Source: CAYTZN01 sp964442495
GTDB taxonomy: Bacteria; Pseudomonadota; Gammaproteobacteria; Legionellales; Legionellaceae
Length of the DNA stretch: 17,146 nt
Direction: 5' to 3'
NCBI GenBank assembly: GCA_964442495.1
Contig: CAYTZN010000027.1
Span: forward strand, 1-17,146
Shown: piece after piece, positions 7,560-14,121 of the stretch
How the letters are laid out: every line of letters starts with the position of its first letter
How positions within the stretch are numbered: the first letter of the stretch is position 1
Notes under the pieces: model-generated
Database searches by the model: none
The model's input: only the letters and a program-made list of their open reading frames with translations
What the model was told of the DNA's origin: nothing
Program-made: the position numbers and the translations under genes

Positions 7560-8027
7560 TTACGTTAAATAGACATCACAATGGTTAAGGTAAGATTGTA
7601 AAGGGCTTCCACTCGGGAGACAGGCTAAGGGTGTAATTTCAAGTAAGGGTTTCAGCACAAAATCTCGTCGTGTCATTTCTGGGTGTGGAATGGTTAAATC
7701 GTAGCGGTTTACCATATGCTCACCATAAAGCAATATATCAATATCAATGGTACGTGCGCCCCAGTGTTTTTTGCGAACCCTGTTCTGTTTTTTTTCAATG
7801 CGTTGGCAACAGATTAAAAGCAAATCGGGTGGTAATGATGTTTTTATAAGGATAACCATATTAAGGTAGGGGGGTTGGGAGAGAACACCCAACGGCTGGC
7901 TTTTATAAATGCTCGATTTTTTAAGAACAATGGATTTAGGCAGCTTATTGAGTAAAATCAGAGCCTGGTTAAGCTGGCGCAGAGGGGTGCCTAAGTTGCT
8001 TCCAAGCCCAAGATAGCAAAGGGTCAT
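7560..8027 (-). CDS. folK: FolK, 6-hydroxymethyl-7,8-dihydropterin pyrophosphokinase
   Basis: FolK transfers pyrophosphate from ATP to hydroxymethyl-dihydropterin, the step before dihydropteroate synthase in folate synthesis. It has 155 residues, close to E. coli HPPK (159). It opens with YLGLGSNLG. The HPPK signature is HWGARTIDIDILLYG, with Asp95 and Asp97 at the magnesium-binding positions and Arg92 preceding them. The usual Pro before that Arg is Ala, which the family tolerates. IPHPEMTRRDFVLKPLLEI is the conserved C-terminal block. ATG 8027 overlaps the pcnB stop as ATGA, so the pair is translationally coupled. Confidence 0.95.
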   Translation of the reverse strand: MTLCYLGLGSNLGTPLRQLNQALILLNKLPKSIVLKKSSIYKSQPLGVLSQPPYLNMVILIKTSLPPDLLLICCQRIEKKQNRVRKKHWGARTIDIDILLYGEHMVNRYDLTIPHPEMTRRDFVLKPLLEITPLACLPSGSPLQSYLNHCDVYLT

Positions 8028-9373
8028 ATTTTTGGTTTGGGTTTAAATTTGCGTCTTTTTTTTTGTGGTAATGGAGGGGCTGCTGCATTGAGGGCTTCAA
8101 CCATTTCAGCTTGAATATCAGGTTCAACCTCTTGAAAGGTAGTCCACCAGTCAGCTAACTCCATTGATTCGTCATTGGCTAAGGCCCGAAGAGCTAGAAA
8201 ATCGTAAGCGGCTCTAAAACGCGGGTGTTCTAGCAAGTGAAATGCACGATTACCTAAGCGCTTAGGGAAGCGGTATTGTAAAAGCCAGATTTCACGCATG
8301 ACTTGTGTAAAGCGCTTTGGAACAGTGATGACACGATTTTGTTCGGTAATCACTTCTGACATGGCTTTTTCTAATGCGGGCAGTGGATCCATTCCCTCAT
8401 TTTTTAATGCTTCTGTGCGAACCATCAGTGGGAACCATAGCAGTACAGCGAATAAAAAAGCAGGTGTTACGGGTTTGTCTTCCCGCACACGTGTGTCAGT
8501 ATTCTCTAAGGCTATCATGAGTAATTCATTGACGGGAAAATGACTGTCTACCAGTTCGTGGGTTTGGGCAAAAAGGCGTTGAAAAAGCCCATATTTAACC
8601 AATAAATTCTGAACTGCAACTGCCGCACCGCATTGGTAGAGCTTGTTGATTTCATCAAATAAACGCGAGCCAGAAATATGGTTAATGAGTGGGCTTAATT
8701 CAAGCAATGGTAGGGCGGTTTCTGGAGCAAAATCAAATTGCAATTTTGCACTAAAACGAATGGCTCGAAGCATACGCACAGGATCTTCTTGGTAACGCGT
8801 AACAGGGTTGCCAATCATGCGAATTACGCGTTGGTTTACATCATTAAAGCCACCTGTAAAATCAACAATTGAGGCATCTTGAACATTGTAATAAAGGGAA
8901 TTGATTGTAAAATCTCGACGCCATGCATCTTCTTCTAGGGTGCCATACGCATTGTCTCGTATCAACATGCCTCGATCATTGGTTTGTTGGTTATCATCAA
9001 CAGGTTCATGGCCGCGGAAAGTAGCAACTTCAATGATTTCGCGATGATAGAGTATATGGGCAAGCTTAAAACGACGGCCAATGATACGTGCATTACGAAA
9101 TAGGTTTCTAATTTGATTCGGCGTGGCATTGGTTGCTACGTCAAAATCTTTAGGGGCTTTATGTAACAATAAATCCCGAACGCTTCCCCCAACCAGGTAG
9201 GCTTCAAAGCCTGCACTGTTTAGACGATTTAATACTTTAAGCGCGTTGGGATTAATATCCGTTTTGGATACATGATGGTGACTGCGTTGTATAATATAGC
9301 TGGAATCAACGGGTGGTTTACTAGCCCTTGATTTACGCAACAGCCTTTTAATTAATTTGATGATTATATTCAC
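8024..9373 (-). CDS. pcnB: PcnB, poly(A) polymerase I
   Basis: This enzyme adds 3' poly(A) tails that promote RNA decay. It has 449 residues against about 465 in E. coli. The nucleotidyltransferase core has VGGSVRDLLL (61-70) and PKDFDVATNA, with catalytic Asp76 and Asp78, plus Glu115 in IIEVATFR. IGRRFKLAH (98-106) and RRDFTINSLYYN mark a poly(A) polymerase rather than a tRNA CCA-adding enzyme. HPRFRAAYDFLALRA lies in the C-terminal part, and the protein ends in a basic tail (KKRRKFKPKPK) likely to contact RNA. The start is GTG 9373 with no clear ribosome binding site. The protein N-terminus aligns with E. coli PcnB, which itself starts from a non-AUG codon, so the exact start is uncertain by a few residues. 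Confidence 0.95.
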   Translation of the reverse strand: MNIIIKLIKRLLRKSRASKPPVDSSYIIQRSHHHVSKTDINPNALKVLNRLNSAGFEAYLVGGSVRDLLLHKAPKDFDVATNATPNQIRNLFRNARIIGRRFKLAHILYHREIIEVATFRGHEPVDDNQQTNDRGMLIRDNAYGTLEEDAWRRDFTINSLYYNVQDASIVDFTGGFNDVNQRVIRMIGNPVTRYQEDPVRMLRAIRFSAKLQFDFAPETALPLLELSPLINHISGSRLFDEINKLYQCGAAVAVQNLLVKYGLFQRLFAQTHELVDSHFPVNELLMIALENTDTRVREDKPVTPAFLFAVLLWFPLMVRTEALKNEGMDPLPALEKAMSEVITEQNRVITVPKRFTQVMREIWLLQYRFPKRLGNRAFHLLEHPRFRAAYDFLALRALANDESMELADWWTTFQEVEPDIQAEMVEALNAAAPPLPQKKRRKFKPKPKI

Positions 9374-9400
9374 CTATAGGGTATTTTGTCTTCGCGCGTT

Positions 9401-9429
9401 ATTATAGCCAAGGTAAGTGTGAAAGTGAA
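9401..9429 (-). promoter_or_regulatory. Sigma70-type promoter for pcnB-folK
   Basis: On the minus strand a perfect TATAAT (9406-9401) is preceded at exactly 17 nt by TTCACT (9429-9424, 4/6 to TTGACA). It lies about 28 nt upstream of the GTG start, giving a short leader. Confidence 0.6.
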
Positions 9430-9453
9430 CCATTTACCTCGCCCCCACTTCTG

Positions 9454-9477
9454 TGGACAATAGATTTTTGGACAATA
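9454..9477 (+). repeat. 9-nt direct repeat upstream of the TerC gene
   Basis: TGGACAATA occurs at 9454-9462 and again at 9469-9477, a period of 15 nt, ending 15 nt before the start codon. It could be a regulator half-site pair. The first TGGACA could also act as a -35 box (5/6), but no good -10 box sits 17 nt later. Confidence 0.4.
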
Positions 9478-9492
9478 AGGTTAAGTACGCAA

Positions 9493-10224
9493 ATGGAATT
9501 CTTAGATATTTTTGTAAGTTTATTGGCGTTAATTATTCTAGAAATCATTCTAGGCATCGATAATTTGGTTTTTTTGTCGATACTGACCGAAAAATTACCC
9601 CGTGAAAAGCGTAAAAAAGCTCGTCGATGGGGATTGACGTTTGCCTGGATGACACGTTTGATGCTCCTGGGGTCTGCGGTGTGGTTCGTTAAATTAACGC
9701 ACCCATTGTTTACTATTGGTAACACAACATTTTCACTGCGTGATATTTTTCTCTTTGCGGGTGGTGCTTTTCTGATAGCAAAGGCAACCCAGGAAATTCA
9801 TGGCGAAGTGGGCGATGAAGAGTCGGCACGAAGTGAATTTGGTGTGCCCATGGCTACTTTCAAAGGGGTTGTGACTCAAGTGGCATTAATGGATATTATT
9901 TTTTCATTAGACAGTGTCTTGACTGCTGTTGGGTTAACGAGTCGTTTTTGGGTGATGGCCCTCGCCATTACTTTAGCTATCGTAGTGATGATTTATGCAA
10001 GTGAGTCGGTTAGTCGATTTATTGAAAAATACCCATCCATTAAAATGCTTGCACTGAGTTTTTTAATTTTAATTGGCACGGTATTAGTGGCTGATAGCTT
10101 TGCTTTCCATGTGCCTCGGGGATACATTTATTTTGCCATGGGTTTTTCTTTAAGTGTTGAATCGCTTAACCTTATTAGACAATCGCGACGAAATAGACTT
10201 CATCGTAATATTAAGCAGGAGTAG
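9493..10224 (+). CDS. TerC family integral membrane protein
   Basis: This is a 243-residue protein with about seven membrane spans and the TerC hallmarks: EIILGIDNLVFLSIL (residues 17-31) and MDIIFSLDSVLTAVGLT (about 134-150). Both contain the buried acidic residues thought to bind a metal ion. Related E. coli proteins (Alx, YoaE, YgjT) are linked to manganese export or tellurite resistance. The substrate here is unknown. It lacks the CBS/CorC domains of the longer YoaE-type proteins. The ribosome binding site is weak (AAGG at 9477-9480, 12 nt away). It is followed after 5 nt by hemJ, so the two are almost certainly one operon. Confidence 0.88.
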   Translation: MEFLDIFVSLLALIILEIILGIDNLVFLSILTEKLPREKRKKARRWGLTFAWMTRLMLLGSAVWFVKLTHPLFTIGNTTFSLRDIFLFAGGAFLIAKATQEIHGEVGDEESARSEFGVPMATFKGVVTQVALMDIIFSLDSVLTAVGLTSRFWVMALAITLAIVVMIYASESVSRFIEKYPSIKMLALSFLILIGTVLVADSFAFHVPRGYIYFAMGFSLSVESLNLIRQSRRNRLHRNIKQE

Positions 10225-10229
10225 TAAAT

Positions 10230-10661
10230 ATGCTTGTGATTAAAGCATTTCATATCATCGCAATGGTCGCGTGGTTTGCTGGGTTATTTTATTTGCCGCG
10301 GCTCTTTGTTTATCATTCCGAAACAACTGATCTAATAAGCCTTGAACGATTCAAGACAATGGAGCGTCGTCTTTATTATGGAATCACATGGCCCGCGGCT
10401 TTATTAACCAGCATTCTGGGTGTTGTGCTCCTATTATACAACCCAGCATATTACCTTAAAGCAGGTTGGATGCATGCGAAACTGGGGTTGGTGATGCTTT
10501 TGTGGGTGTACCACTTGGCTTGCGGCTATTATTTGAAGTGTTTTCTGCAGGAAAAAAATAGCAAAAAAGCTTTTTTTTACAGGGTATTTAACGAGTTGCC
10601 TACATTATTGTTGATTTCTATAGTTTTATTAGTGGTCGTTAAGCCCTTTTTAATGGCTTAG
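10230..10661 (+). CDS. hemJ: HemJ-type protoporphyrinogen IX oxidase
   Basis: HemJ (formerly UPF0093) oxidises protoporphyrinogen IX to protoporphyrin IX in the membrane, in bacteria lacking HemG or HemY. It has 143 residues and four membrane spans. It shows the family landmarks FHIIAMVAWFAGLFYLPRLF (with His8 and Arg24), YLKAGWMHAKLGLV with a conserved His-x-Lys, and RVFNELPTLLLI. AGGAG at 10217-10221 is 8 nt from ATG 10230 and overlaps the end of the TerC gene. It converges on the rubredoxin gene with only 13 nt between the stops. Function is inferred from family. Confidence 0.88.
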   Translation: MLVIKAFHIIAMVAWFAGLFYLPRLFVYHSETTDLISLERFKTMERRLYYGITWPAALLTSILGVVLLLYNPAYYLKAGWMHAKLGLVMLLWVYHLACGYYLKCFLQEKNSKKAFFYRVFNELPTLLLISIVLLVVVKPFLMA

Positions 10662-10674
10662 CGACCTACAAAAA

Positions 10675-10851
10675 TCAGTCCATCTCGACCATTTCAAAGT
10701 CTTCTTTAGCAGCACCACAGTCTGGGCAGAACCAATTTTCTGGAACTTCTTCCCATAATGTTCCTGCTTCAATACCATCTTCAGGCCAGCCTTCAGCCTC
10801 ATCGTAAATAAACCCACAAATGACACAAATATATTTTTTATATGCGTTCAT
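10675..10851 (-). CDS. Rubredoxin
   Basis: This is a 58-residue one-iron electron carrier. Cys9 and Cys12 (ICVICGF) and Cys42 and Cys45 (FCPDCGA) form the Fe(Cys)4 site. The family core IYDEAEGWPEDGIEAGT and WFCPDCG are intact, and the protein is strongly acidic. ATG 10851 is preferred because GGCAGG ends 8 nt upstream; ATG 10857 would leave 2 nt. No rubredoxin reductase or other obvious partner is adjacent. Electron acceptor and donor are unknown from this window. Confidence 0.95.
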   Translation of the reverse strand: MNAYKKYICVICGFIYDEAEGWPEDGIEAGTLWEEVPENWFCPDCGAAKEDFEMVEMD

Positions 10852-10878
10852 GACCATCGCCTGCCGTTAAAAGAGCTT

Positions 10879-10907
10879 AATTTAGCTACTGTTTGTTTTA
10901 AAGTAAA
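10879..10907 (-). promoter_or_regulatory. Possible promoter for the rubredoxin gene
   Basis: Minus-strand TTTACT (10907-10902) and TAAATT (10884-10879) are 17 nt apart, each 4/6 to consensus. They lie about 28 nt upstream of the chosen start. The -35 lies in a short TTTAC repeat, so the match may be chance. Confidence 0.33.
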
Positions 10908-11044
10908 GTAAAGATTGCTCAATATGTGAAATATGTTGGCCTTATCTGTCTTCATTTTGGATTTTCGAATCAAAGCAATACTAATTCGTTATTATCTCAT
11001 CTAAAGTAGAGTACGGTGTGTCTTAATTTAAACGGAGGTTTGCT

Positions 11045-11449
11045 ATGTATTATGCCAGACTTTTTTTATTGTCGATGCTTGTGTTCTTTACGTTAGACAT
11101 GGTGTGGTTGGGTTTAATTGCAAAAAATTTGTATATAAAAAATTATGGGGCTTGGTTACGGTTAGAGAGTGGCCAACTTTGGCCCGTTTGGTGGGCTGTT
11201 CTTATCGTATACATGCTTTTTGCCTTGGGCACCTTGACCCTTGTACTTCCGCTTGCAAAAGGACTTTTGGTTGAGGCTTTCTTATATGGCGCACTACTGG
11301 GCTTTGTGGTCTATGGTGTTTATGATTTTACCTGCTATGGTATTTTTAAGGATTGGCCTATAGGCATGGCCTTTATCGACTGGGTGTGGGGTACTTTTTT
11401 ATGTGCTTTTTCTGCCATGATAACGGCTTACATCGGTCGCTTTGTTTGA
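11045..11449 (+). CDS. DUF2177 family membrane protein
   Basis: This is a 134-residue hydrophobic protein with about four membrane spans. It has the DUF2177 pattern: FFTLDMVWLGLIAKNLY near residues 14-30, GFVVYGVYDFTCYGIFKDWP around 87-105, and FIDWVWGTFL after it. The function of the family is unknown to me. GGAGG at 11034-11038 lies 6 nt before the ATG, a strong ribosome binding site. It stands alone between the divergent rubredoxin gene and hemL, which has its own promoter. No clear terminator was seen after it. Confidence 0.85.
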   Translation: MYYARLFLLSMLVFFTLDMVWLGLIAKNLYIKNYGAWLRLESGQLWPVWWAVLIVYMLFALGTLTLVLPLAKGLLVEAFLYGALLGFVVYGVYDFTCYGIFKDWPIGMAFIDWVWGTFLCAFSAMITAYIGRFV

Positions 11450-11534
11450 TGTTAATACCGTTGATTGGAGGGTGTTTGTTGGTTTTATTTTGTTAAAATT
11501 GTCTTGATTTGTTTCTTAATTTAGGGCCGATTTC

Positions 11535-11563
11535 TTGCCAATTTTAATGCAATTCTATAGAAT
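11535..11563 (+). promoter_or_regulatory. Sigma70-type promoter for hemL
   Basis: TTGCCA (11535-11540, 5/6) and TAGAAT (11558-11563, 5/6) are exactly 17 nt apart. They lie about 30 nt before the hemL start, with AAGGAG in the short leader. This is one of the two best promoter matches in the window. Confidence 0.6.
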
Positions 11564-11596
11564 GACTGCAAAATTCAGTCGACAAGGAGCTTTATG

Positions 11597-12892
11597 ATGA
11601 ATAAATCGCACGCATTGTTTGCAGAAGCACAAGCTGTTATTCCAGGAGGAGTTAATTCGCCTGTGCGTGCATTTAAAGGAGTCGGAGGTGAGCCACTTTT
11701 TTTCAAACAAGGAAACGGCGCTTACCTGATTGATGTTGATGACAAACACTATATTGATTTTGTGGGCTCATGGGGGCCTTTGATTCTTGGGCATTGTCAC
11801 CCAACGGTCATCAATGCGGTGAAGGATGTATTGCAAAGTGGTATGAGTTTTGGTGCACCTACGGAGCTTGAGGTTCGACTTGCACAAAAAATAATTTCGC
11901 TCATGCCTTCCATTGAAAAAATACGCATGGTCAATTCAGGTACCGAAGCCACCATGACGGCTATTCGCTTGGCGCGGGGTTACACGCATCGAAATAAAAT
12001 CATCAAATTCAATGGCTGTTATCATGGCCATAGTGATAGTTTATTGGTAAAAGCAGGATCTGGATTATTAACGTTAGGCATACCGTCCACACCCGGTATT
12101 CCCCCGAGCATTACCGAGCACACATTAACAGCAGAATATAATAATCTAGACCAAACTATCCGTCTATTTGAAGAATACAAGAAAGACATTGCTGCCGTAA
12201 TTGTAGAGCCAGTTGCCGGCAACATGGGGTTTGTTCAACCAAGTTATAAATTTCTTCAGGGGTTGCGTCAACTCTGCGACACGTATGGTGCCGTGTTAAT
12301 ATTTGATGAAGTCATGACAGGCTTTCGTGTGGCGCTAGGTGGGGCTCAAGAGGTATATAATATTAAGCCTGATCTTACAACCTTGGGCAAAGTAATTGGT
12401 GGTGGCATGCCCGTGGGTGCTTTGGGTGGTAAAGAAAGTATCATGTCGTGTTTGGCGCCTGAGGGACCTATCTATCAAGCGGGTACATTATCCGGAAACC
12501 CACTCGCCATGGCGGCAGGTCTTGCTACCTTGTCGGAAGTGGAAAAACCTGGGTTTTATCAACACCTTGGTGCTCTATCGAAGTCTCTCGTTCATGCGCT
12601 GTCTGATGTTGCTCAGTCTTTATATATACCTTTTTGCGGCGCATCCTTAGGGGGTATGTTTGGTTTTTGTTTTAACGACAAACATCAAATGATAGATTAT
12701 GCGGATGTTGCTTCTTCTGACGAAGTATTGTTCAAGCGCTTTTTCCATGGCATGTTACAAAAAGGCATTTATTTTGCGCCGTCTATGTATGAAGCTGGAT
12801 TTGTTTCTGGCGCGCATCAGCAGGAAGAAATTCGCCTCACTCAAGTGGCGGCAGAATCTGTGTTGGTTAGTTGTTTGAAAGTGACGGCGTAG
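11597..12892 (+). CDS. hemL: HemL, glutamate-1-semialdehyde 2,1-aminomutase
   Basis: This PLP enzyme makes 5-aminolevulinate from glutamate-1-semialdehyde in the C5 route of tetrapyrrole synthesis. It has 431 residues, the normal length. It shows IPGGVNSPVRAF (15-26), NSGTEA (113-118) for phosphate binding, GCYHGHSD, FDEVMTGFR with Asp237 facing the pyridine nitrogen, and Lys265 in TTLGKVIGGGMPVGA as the Schiff-base lysine. GTLSGNPLAMAAG is the conserved C-terminal block. Two ATGs adjoin (11594, 11597); AAGGAG at 11584-11589 is 4 and 7 nt away respectively, so 11597 is slightly favoured. It is monocistronic, with its own promoter and terminator. Confidence 0.96.
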   Translation: MNKSHALFAEAQAVIPGGVNSPVRAFKGVGGEPLFFKQGNGAYLIDVDDKHYIDFVGSWGPLILGHCHPTVINAVKDVLQSGMSFGAPTELEVRLAQKIISLMPSIEKIRMVNSGTEATMTAIRLARGYTHRNKIIKFNGCYHGHSDSLLVKAGSGLLTLGIPSTPGIPPSITEHTLTAEYNNLDQTIRLFEEYKKDIAAVIVEPVAGNMGFVQPSYKFLQGLRQLCDTYGAVLIFDEVMTGFRVALGGAQEVYNIKPDLTTLGKVIGGGMPVGALGGKESIMSCLAPEGPIYQAGTLSGNPLAMAAGLATLSEVEKPGFYQHLGALSKSLVHALSDVAQSLYIPFCGASLGGMFGFCFNDKHQMIDYADVASSDEVLFKRFFHGMLQKGIYFAPSMYEAGFVSGAHQQEEIRLTQVAAESVLVSCLKVTA

Positions 12893-12899
12893 CGTTTGA

Positions 12900-12924
12900 A
12901 ATACCGCGCCATGTGCGCGGTATT
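12900..12924 (+). terminator. Bidirectional terminator between hemL and ackA
   Basis: AATACCGCGC (12900-12909) and GCGCGGTATT (12915-12924) form a perfect 10-bp, GC-rich stem with a 5-nt loop, followed by TTATT on the plus strand. It begins 8 nt after the hemL stop and lies just past the ackA stop on the other strand, so it can serve both genes. Confidence 0.85.
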
Positions 12925-12933
12925 TTATTAAAT

Positions 12934-14121
12934 TTATATGTTTTTTTCTTTAAGCAGGCTTGTTACTTCTTCGGCAATAAATTGCTCTTCATCCCCCCTA
13001 ATCACCAAAATAGGCGTCTTATCTGTTGAAATATTTTTGCAATGGCTTTCTGATGGGGCATGATTGGTGTTGTGGTCTATCATTAATCCTAAATGAGTGA
13101 GCGGCTCGATAATTTTTGCACGAATAGACGCTGCATTTTCTCCAACCCCTCCTGTGAAAATCAAAGCATCCAATACTGGTATTTGAGAAAGATAAGCACC
13201 AATGGTTTTTTGGATGCTGTAAACATACATGTTTATAGCTCGGGTAGCTGACTCATCCCCTTGCTCCTCCATGCGCCTCAGTAAATGTCGCATGTCATTA
13301 TCTTTGGCAATGCCTAAAAGACCGCTTTTTTTATTTAAAAGGGTATCGACATCCTTTAATGACATGCCTTTCTGCTGCAAATAGAGCGGAATAGCGGGGT
13401 CAATATCACCACAACGGGTGCCCATGATTAACCCTGACAGAGGTGTCATGCCCATGCTGGTGTCAATAGACTGCCCATTTTTTACCAAGCATGCACTGGC
13501 GCCATTGCCTAAGTGAAGCGAAATAAAATGGCATTGTTCAATGGGCTTTTTTAAAAAACGCGAAGCTTCATGTGAGACATATTGGTGATTGATGCCGTGA
13601 AAGCCATAGCGCCTAATTTGATACTCCTCTGCTACGTCTTTAGCCAGCGCATAGGTGTGAGCATAAGGGGGCAGGGTGTGGTGAAATCCACTATCAAAAA
13701 GCGCCACATGGGTGGCACTGGGGAAATTTTTTCTGGCAAATTGCACGCCTAATGCATTGATAGGGTTATGAATGGGTGCAAGTGAAGATAAATCGATAAT
13801 GGCTTTCAAGACATCGTCGTTAATAAGTGTTGGTTTAAAATAATGACAACCCCCATGAACAATACGGTGTCCAATTGCATTGATCGGTAAATGGCCCATT
13901 TCCACGTGTAATTTGTGTCCGAGTGCGTCAAAGGCTTCCTCATGGGAGTGAAAACATTGCGCTACTGTCGTTTTTTCTTGAAACGTGTGGTGCCAAGAGC
14001 TCTTCTTCTCACCTATCCCTTCAATCAGTCCTGTCAGAATGCTCTGAGGTGCAGCGTTATCTACCCTAAACAATTTGTATTTTATGGAAGAGCTGCCTGC
14101 GTTTAAAGTGAGTATGTTCAT
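12934..14121 (-). CDS. ackA: Acetate kinase AckA
   Basis: AckA interconverts acetyl phosphate plus ADP with acetate plus ATP. It has 395 residues (family about 400). It has the N-terminal signature NILTLNAGSSSIKYKLF with Asn7, HRIVHGG with Arg86, APIHNP with His118, FDSGFHHTLP with Asp143, YGFHGINH with His175, HLGNGAS (203-209), GTRCGD with Arg236, FTGGVGENAASIR, and a catalytic Glu in RGDEEQFIA near the C-terminus. FDSGFH and FHGINH are mild variants of the common FDTAFH and FHGTSH. ATG 14121 overlaps the pta stop as ATGA, so the two are coupled. Confidence 0.95.
   Translation of the reverse strand: MNILTLNAGSSSIKYKLFRVDNAAPQSILTGLIEGIGEKKSSWHHTFQEKTTVAQCFHSHEEAFDALGHKLHVEMGHLPINAIGHRIVHGGCHYFKPTLINDDVLKAIIDLSSLAPIHNPINALGVQFARKNFPSATHVALFDSGFHHTLPPYAHTYALAKDVAEEYQIRRYGFHGINHQYVSHEASRFLKKPIEQCHFISLHLGNGASACLVKNGQSIDTSMGMTPLSGLIMGTRCGDIDPAIPLYLQQKGMSLKDVDTLLNKKSGLLGIAKDNDMRHLLRRMEEQGDESATRAINMYVYSIQKTIGAYLSQIPVLDALIFTGGVGENAASIRAKIIEPLTHLGLMIDHNTNHAPSESHCKNISTDKTPILVIRGDEEQFIAEEVTSLLKEKNI

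Noticed and set aside
9374..9492. Manganese-type (yybP-ykoY) riboswitch before the TerC gene
   Set aside because: The spacer is only 119 nt, is shared with the pcnB promoter, and I could not find the expected paired elements.
9402..9725. 107-codon minus-strand open frame opposite the TerC gene
   Set aside because: It is antisense to strongly conserved TerC coding sequence and runs across the promoter region; its composition looks like a shadow.
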